A stretch of 64,000 nucleotides of DNA from Gemmatimonas aurantiaca T-27 (GTDB taxonomy: Bacteria; Gemmatimonadota; Gemmatimonadetes; Gemmatimonadales; Gemmatimonadaceae), in contig NC_012489.1 of assembly GCF_000010305.1 (NCBI RefSeq), forward strand, positions 248,001 to 312,000, read 5' to 3'. Below the pieces are notes generated by a model that did no database searches, had not been told where the DNA came from, and worked only from the letters and a program-made list of their open reading frames with translations. Shown in pieces: positions 59,575-64,000 of the stretch. How positions within the stretch are numbered: position 1 is the stretch's first letter; each line of letters starts with the position of its first letter. A program made the position numbers and the translations under genes.

Positions 59575-60054
59575 ATGCACACCATGCAGAATCGACCGTT
59601 GGTGCTGGGCCTGTTGCTCGCACAGGCCCTGTTGATCTCGTGCACGGCGCCAACCACCGGAACACCACGTGATGACGGCGTGAAGCCGCTGCAGGTGACG
59701 AGCAGTTCGTCGGCACTGCGTTTTGATGCGGCCACCATCGATAGTGCGTCGATAGCGGGTGATGTGCTGTCACTCCACGTCACACACGGTGGCGGCTGCA
59801 CCACGCACACGTTCGGCTTGCACACGTCGGGGATATTCCTGGAATCGTATCCTGTACAGGTGCCGGCGCAGTTGTCTCACGATGCGGCCGATGATCGGTG
59901 TCGTGCGCTGGTTCGGCCGGTGCTGCGCTTCGATCTGTCCGCACTGCGGACACTCTATCAGAAGGCGTACGGCGCACGTGGCGAGCTGGTACTCAATGTG
60001 CAGGCGCCGGGAGGTGGTGGCGCGTCCACGTCGGTGCGCTACGTGATTCAGTAG
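59575..60054 (+). CDS. Lipoprotein of unknown function
   Basis: A 159-residue protein with signal and lipobox ALLISC (residues about 18-23). The body is beta-rich with GGGCTTHTFGLHTSG (about 78-92), a motif with a Cys and several His residues seen in other small secreted bacterial proteins, and a second Cys in DDRCRALVRP. A Gly-rich loop precedes the last strand. AAGGAGGT, an ideal ribosome-binding site, lies 7 nt before the ATG. It is 13 bases after the EEP gene, so they share an operon. Confidence 0.75.
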   Translation: MHTMQNRPLVLGLLLAQALLISCTAPTTGTPRDDGVKPLQVTSSSSALRFDAATIDSASIAGDVLSLHVTHGGGCTTHTFGLHTSGIFLESYPVQVPAQLSHDAADDRCRALVRPVLRFDLSALRTLYQKAYGARGELVLNVQAPGGGGASTSVRYVIQ

Positions 60055-60086
60055 TACGAACCACCACGATCACTCATCACCGCAAC

Positions 60087-60977
60087 ATGGCCCACCAGAA
60101 CACACCACAACCACCCGCATCCAACACGCCGGCCAGCTTCGACTGGAACGGCCGCTCCGGCGAGGTCTGGCGCGACAACCAGTCGCGTCTCGATCGCATG
60201 CTCGCGCCGTATGGCGCGGCGGCCGTCGCAGCAGCATCACCCGCACCGGGTGAGCGTGTGCTCGATGTGGGGTGCGGCTCTGGTGCCACGTCGCTGGAGC
60301 TGGCGGCGCGTGTGGGAGCCTCGGGATCGGTGCTCGGCCTCGATATCTCCGAACCACTGCTCTCACGCGCACGCGAACGGGTGCCGCCTGGAGTGCCGGT
60401 GTCGTTTGCGCTGGGTGATGCCGCAAAACATGCGCTGCCCGAGGGCACCTTCGATCTGCTGTTCTCGCGCTTCGGTGTGATGTTTTTCGACGATCCGATC
60501 GCGGCGTTCACGCACCTGCGTCGTGCTCTCGCGCCGAGCGGGCGCCTGACGTTCGTGTGCTGGCGCCCGTTCGATCAGAACGATTGGGTGCGTCTGCCCA
60601 TGCAGGCCGTGGCGGATATCCTGCCACCGCTGCCGTTGCCGGGCCCCCATGCGCCGGGGCCATTTGCCTTTGGCGACACGGAGCGGGTGCGGCACATTCT
60701 GACGTCGGCCGGATTCACCGATATCGACATCACGGCGTTCGACAGTCCGCAGGTGTACGGCGAAGCGGACACGCGTGAAGATGCCGTAGCGGCGGCGCTC
60801 GAACTGGCGCTGCAGGTGGGGCCGCTCAGTCGGGCGATGGCCGAACAGCCACCGGAACTGCGGGAACGTGCGGCCGCGGCGGTGCGCGCGGCATTCGAAG
60901 CACGCGCCACCGACCATGTGGTCACGATGGATGGTGCGGCGTGGATCGTGACGGCGCGCAACGCGGTGCTTCGCTAG
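60087..60977 (+). CDS. Class I SAM-dependent methyltransferase
   Basis: A 296-residue methyltransferase of the UbiE/Methyltransf_25 type. Motif I is RVLDVGCGSGATSLELA (about 54-70), followed by LGLDISEPLLSRAR, GDAAKHALPEGTFDLLFSRFGVMFFDDP and APSGRLTFVCW. A C-terminal domain of about 120 residues resembles substrate-binding regions of small-molecule methyltransferases. The substrate is unknown. ATG 60087 was chosen because the upstream frame overlaps the lipoprotein gene. It ends 33 bases from the convergent aldo/keto reductase gene. Confidence 0.88.
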   Translation: MAHQNTPQPPASNTPASFDWNGRSGEVWRDNQSRLDRMLAPYGAAAVAAASPAPGERVLDVGCGSGATSLELAARVGASGSVLGLDISEPLLSRARERVPPGVPVSFALGDAAKHALPEGTFDLLFSRFGVMFFDDPIAAFTHLRRALAPSGRLTFVCWRPFDQNDWVRLPMQAVADILPPLPLPGPHAPGPFAFGDTERVRHILTSAGFTDIDITAFDSPQVYGEADTREDAVAAALELALQVGPLSRAMAEQPPELRERAAAAVRAAFEARATDHVVTMDGAAWIVTARNAVLR

Positions 60978-61010
60978 CGGCGCGCCATCACCGCGTTTTC
61001 AATACACGTG

Positions 61011-61850
61011 TCAGAACTCTTCGTGCGTCAGCGGGTCGAGGCCGAGGATGCGACCGTTGGTCCGTTCGAGTGTGGCAATGTTTGCCATGTCGTCCGCTGA
61101 CAACTCGAAGTCGAATACCGCCAGATTCTGCGACTGACGCTCGCCGTTGGCGGCCTTGGGCAGCGGCACGGCACCGAGCTGCACATGCCAGCGTAACACC
61201 ACCTGCGCCACACTGCGACCGACCCGAGTGGCAATACCGGTGAGCACCGGCTCGGCGAGCAGGTCCTGTCCTCGACCGATCGGACTCCACGATTCCGTGA
61301 TGATGCGGTGAGTGTCGTGGTACACGCGCTGCGCCATCTGCGGGAAATACGGGTGCAACTCCACCTGATTCACCGATGGTGTCACGCCGGAATCGGCAAT
61401 GATGCGATCGAGATGTTCGGGCAGAAAGTTGCTCACGCCAATGGAACGCACGAGGCCGCGCTTGCGCGCTTCGACCATCGCCTGCCAGGCCTCGATGTAC
61501 ACACCCTGATTCGGGTTCGGCCAGTGAATGAGATACAGGTCGAAGTACTCGAGGTTCGCGCGATACAACGATTCTTCGATGGTACGCAGCGCGCTGTCAT
61601 ACCGGTGATGGCGCCCGGGCAGCTTGGATGTGATGCGTAACTCGGATCGCGGCACGCCGGCGCGGCGCACGGCTTCACCGACCGCGCCTTCGTTTTCGTA
61701 GTTGAACGCCGAGTCGATGAGGCGATAGCCGCGGTGCATGGCGTCCACCATCGCGGCAACACCGGCCGATCCGTTCAGCTTGTAGGTGCCAAGCCCAACG
61801 TGCGGCAGGGTGGTGCCATCATTGGCGCGAACATCAGGAATGATGGCCAC
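61011..61850 (-). CDS. Aldo/keto reductase
   Basis: A 279-residue AKR of the small bacterial type. The (alpha/beta)8 marks are LPHVGLGTYKLNG, YRLIDSAFNYENE with the catalytic Asp and Tyr, the catalytic Lys in LRITSKLPG, LYLIHWPNPNQG with the catalytic His, GVSNFLPEHL, VNQVELHPYFPQ and the C-terminal NADPH-site LPKAANGERQSQNLAVFDF. It reduces an aldehyde or ketone with NADPH. A GTG start at 61850, two bases after the upstream stop, gives a length close to the family norm; the frame upstream is not coding-like. It follows the small lipoprotein gene on the same strand. Confidence 0.9.
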   Translation of the reverse strand: MAIIPDVRANDGTTLPHVGLGTYKLNGSAGVAAMVDAMHRGYRLIDSAFNYENEGAVGEAVRRAGVPRSELRITSKLPGRHHRYDSALRTIEESLYRANLEYFDLYLIHWPNPNQGVYIEAWQAMVEARKRGLVRSIGVSNFLPEHLDRIIADSGVTPSVNQVELHPYFPQMAQRVYHDTHRIITESWSPIGRGQDLLAEPVLTGIATRVGRSVAQVVLRWHVQLGAVPLPKAANGERQSQNLAVFDFELSADDMANIATLERTNGRILGLDPLTHEEF

Positions 61851-61852
61851 GG

Positions 61853-62272
61853 TCAGAGCGTGCCGAGTGCCACGTCCATCTGCACGACCTTGGCGCCGGA
61901 ACCACCGGCTTGCACGCCGGCGCGTTCGGCAACACCCGACACATTGGTGCCCACCGCCGAGAGGCGAACACACCCGTTGAACTGGATACCAAAGCCCACG
62001 CTGAACCGTCCATCCGCTCCGGCGCGTGCCTGGGAGCGCTGCTTCAACACGCCGGTGTTACATGCTCCTTCGTACAGTTCGCCGGTGACCACGGCGTAGG
62101 CCGCCGCCGAGCTGGTCGCGGCGGTGACCGTGCCTTCCACGCGAAACTCGTATCCGGGATCGAACGTGGTGTTGCCGCACCCGGTGATGCCCGCTCCTGC
62201 GGTCACACCCAGGATGATCCCATAGACGGTGCGCCAGCGGCGCCCGTCGAGGCCTGTCTGTCCTGCTGCCAT
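61853..62272 (-). CDS. Small lipoprotein of unknown function
   Basis: A 139-residue protein with a lipoprotein-type signal (about 10-32, lipobox GITGC). The mature part is beta-rich and Gly/Ala/Val-rich (EFRVEGTVTAATSSAAAYAVVTGEL), with two further Cys (GACNTG, FNGCVRL). It resembles carboxypeptidase-regulatory-like or similar beta domains only weakly. It ends two bases before the aldo/keto reductase start, so the two are co-transcribed. Confidence 0.7.
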   Translation of the reverse strand: MAAGQTGLDGRRWRTVYGIILGVTAGAGITGCGNTTFDPGYEFRVEGTVTAATSSAAAYAVVTGELYEGACNTGVLKQRSQARAGADGRFSVGFGIQFNGCVRLSAVGTNVSGVAERAGVQAGGSGAKVVQMDVALGTL

Positions 62273-62388
62273 CGTTCCTCCGGTTGGTCGACTGCGATCC
62301 TTTCAATCCTAGTCGGCGGGTGGGAACGATGGCATCGTCGGCGCAGGCGGGACCTGTCACGCGACACACCGCGTGCCGCGTCTTCTGC

Positions 62389-64000
62389 TCAGCGCCCGGC
62401 GCTTCGTGTGATCGAACCCACCGGCACGCCGTATACGACGAGTCCGTTCTGTCCCACCGCCATGGCCCGATTGCCCACATACGAGGCGTCGTTCACGAGC
62501 TCCGGCGTGGTGCCCACCGACACCCACTGGTTGTTCTGCAGCGTGTAGATGCCGCGCGTGCCAGTAAATGCGTAATACTCGCCTCCCGCGCGTCCCGTCA
62601 TCGCCTGGATGACATACCCGAGCTGCGGCAGCGGCTGCCACCGTGTGCCGTTCCAGCGCAGAATACCGGACTCTCCATAGAGCAGCGCCTCTGTGGGCGA
62701 CAACACTACGATGCGATCATATCGGCCGGTGGTGGCGGCTGTATCGACTGTGAAAGTCGAGCCATTCCAGCGCAGTACGCGGTTGGCGTTGGTGGAATTG
62801 GTGACGGCCATGACATTGTCTGCGGCGGTGCCGTGCAGGTCATTGAACGACCAGCCCGTGGCGATGGCCGGCACGTTCGCGTTCACCCAGGTGCCACCCA
62901 CCATGCGCATGAGTCCCTGTCGTCCCGCGGAAGACGACGCAGCGCCGGCACCCCACAGACCGTCGCTCGATGCACCCCAGGTCCGTATGAGGTCGGCGGG
63001 CAGGGTGGTCCATTGCAGGGTGCCGCTGCTGTATCGCGCCGCCACGCTGGCCAGCGTGAAGTAAGCACCGCCGGCGGCATCGGCATTCACGGTGCCATTG
63101 GCAAAACCGATGGTCGAGGTACGACCGAGGAACAGGGGTGTCCATCGCTGACCATCGTAACGCAGTGCCGACTCGGCGCCGCGTGCGACGGTCCACGCCG
63201 CGCCGGTGGGCGAGAGCGACAGCACGGCATTGTTGGTGAGATACGCTGTGGCGGAGATTGTCGAACTGGTGATACGCCACAGCGCGCCGCCGGCGGTGCC
63301 GCTGTAGGTACGCACGGTGCGATCTTGCGCGCTGCGGCAGGCCTGCAGCCCGCCGGCGTTGCGTGATCCGTCCGGCATCGTGATGGCGGTGAGTGAGCCG
63401 CTGTAGCGGAGGATCTCTCCGAGACCTCCGCTCACCAGCACATCGCCGTTTGCGCACAGCACCGGCGTGGCGCTGTTGTTGGTGGTTTGTGTGGACGAGG
63501 TCGCGACGCGCTGCCACGCACCGCCGGCATTGCGCGCGACGTACCAGTTGAACCCGTTGTTTTCCGATCCCCCGACCAGCAGCTCATCCGTCGGAAGCAT
63601 GATCAGTGCAACGGCGGCCGATGTACCACCGGCGAGTGAAGAGCGGGGCAGTGCCGACCAGGCGTTGGTGTTGAACTGGAGGACGTCTGCATTGGGCCAC
63701 GATCCGCCAGGGGTCCAGAGCATGTAGAAGCGACGGCCGGTGGGCGCGATCACGAGATCGCGCGACGTGGAGGGAGCGCCGGGCATGCCGGCATCACTCA
63801 GCACGTCCCAGGTGGTGTCGCGTCGCTCGAGGATGAGGCCACCGTCACCACTCGCAAAGCCGGCCCCGTCGGCGCGCATGGTGATGAAACGCAGATGCCG
63901 TGTCGTGTTGGTGATTTCGCGCGCCCAACCACTGGCGGTGCGCCGCAGAATGCGGCCGCTGTCGCCTACCACCCAGGTTCCCGCGCTGGTGGAGGCAACG
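62389..64000 (-). CDS. Secreted propeller-like repeat protein, 5' truncated
   Basis: The frame remains open to the right end of the window, so the N-terminus is missing; 537 codons are visible. The sequence is a series of Kelch/BNR-like blades of about 45 residues with GG/TW/LRWNG motifs: LRYDGQRWTPLF, LRWNGSTFTVD, LRWNGTRWQPL and GVYTLQNNQW-like segments, together with the alternating V...G..G.IL pattern (VGDSGRILRR). Such proteins are secreted beta-propellers of unknown role, similar in style to the truncated Ig/RCC1 protein at the other end of the window. Two Cys are seen near the middle. It precedes the small lipoprotein gene on the same strand by 116 bases. Confidence 0.75.
   Translation of the reverse strand, partial: VASTSAGTWVVGDSGRILRRTASGWAREITNTTRHLRFITMRADGAGFASGDGGLILERRDTTWDVLSDAGMPGAPSTSRDLVIAPTGRRFYMLWTPGGSWPNADVLQFNTNAWSALPRSSLAGGTSAAVALIMLPTDELLVGGSENNGFNWYVARNAGGAWQRVATSSTQTTNNSATPVLCANGDVLVSGGLGEILRYSGSLTAITMPDGSRNAGGLQACRSAQDRTVRTYSGTAGGALWRITSSTISATAYLTNNAVLSLSPTGAAWTVARGAESALRYDGQRWTPLFLGRTSTIGFANGTVNADAAGGAYFTLASVAARYSSGTLQWTTLPADLIRTWGASSDGLWGAGAASSSAGRQGLMRMVGGTWVNANVPAIATGWSFNDLHGTAADNVMAVTNSTNANRVLRWNGSTFTVDTAATTGRYDRIVVLSPTEALLYGESGILRWNGTRWQPLPQLGYVIQAMTGRAGGEYYAFTGTRGIYTLQNNQWVSVGTTPELVNDASYVGNRAMAVGQNGLVVYGVPVGSITRSAGR

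Noticed and set aside
59898-60086. Longer N-terminus for the methyltransferase
   Set aside because: It would lie out of frame over the preceding lipoprotein gene and encode Arg/Trp-rich shadow sequence.
1-64000. tRNA, rRNA, CRISPR array, insertion sequence or phage genes
   Set aside because: I looked for direct repeats with spacers, transposase motifs and cloverleaf structures in the gaps and saw none.

Overview
The window is 64 kb of dense, high-GC bacterial chromosome with about 57 protein genes. I see no rRNA, tRNA, CRISPR array, transposase or phage gene. The gene content suggests a soil or aquatic Gemmatimonadota bacterium such as a Gemmatimonas relative. This is inferred from the mix of many lipoprotein and outer-membrane genes, a DUF305 gene next to an LVIVD-repeat gene, RCC1/Ig-like surface proteins, a bacterial serpin, M1 and S9 peptidases, an ABC permease-M1 fusion, type III glutamine synthetase and a Ser/Thr kinase. 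No database search was run. Both ends cut through large secreted repeat proteins (an Ig-like/RCC1 protein on the left, a propeller-like protein on the right).

Layout. 1-9.7 kb: RCC1 surface protein, hybrid histidine kinase divergent from a small HEXXH protein, an ArsR-SRPBCC pair with a visible operator, a VOC protein, and the DUF305/LVIVD pair. 9.7-13.6 kb: M1 aminopeptidase and a sigma factor/anti-sigma-like pair. 13.6-19.6 kb: a leftward four-gene run (alpha/beta hydrolase, exported beta-rich protein, CHAT-protease lipoprotein, unknown soluble protein), the most system-like cassette here. 19.7-25.3 kb: DUF1289, serpin, a small membrane ORF, ECF sigma plus VOC, YdjM-like membrane protein, ABM monooxygenase-like protein. 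25.4-34.8 kb: class C beta-lactamase-like hydrolase divergent from an Ada-like regulator/methyltransferase, then a long rightward run (phosphatase, methyltransferase, Mog, Trm112-like, trans-sulfuration lyase, amidase, small membrane protein, M19 dipeptidase). 34.9-42.4 kb: Ser/Thr kinase, two tandem outer-membrane paralogues, M20 amidohydrolase, a membrane/coiled-coil protein, DUF5519. 42.5-48.4 kb: GlnN, two secreted unknowns, an acetoin-reductase-like SDR divergent from an FMN alpha-hydroxy-acid oxidase. 48.4-56 kb: ABC ATPase plus permease-M1 fusion, ketopantoate reductase, EAL-HDOD protein, an MqsA-like zinc/HTH protein. 56-64 kb: membrane protein, S9 peptidase, EEP hydrolase, lipoproteins, methyltransferase, aldo/keto reductase and the truncated propeller protein.

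The most unusual DNA features are two long inverted repeats that fill the gaps between convergent genes. The one at 41819-41999 has 52-nt arms matching at 50 positions and runs from one stop codon to the other; the one at 36813-37030 is a more diverged nested version around a perfect 26-bp stem. Both have a terminator-like hairpin at the centre. Other readable signals are an operator exactly filling a promoter spacer (47208-47236), an ArsR-type palindrome over a start codon (6018-6033), and tandem GCGCAAGA repeats upstream of the Ada-like gene.
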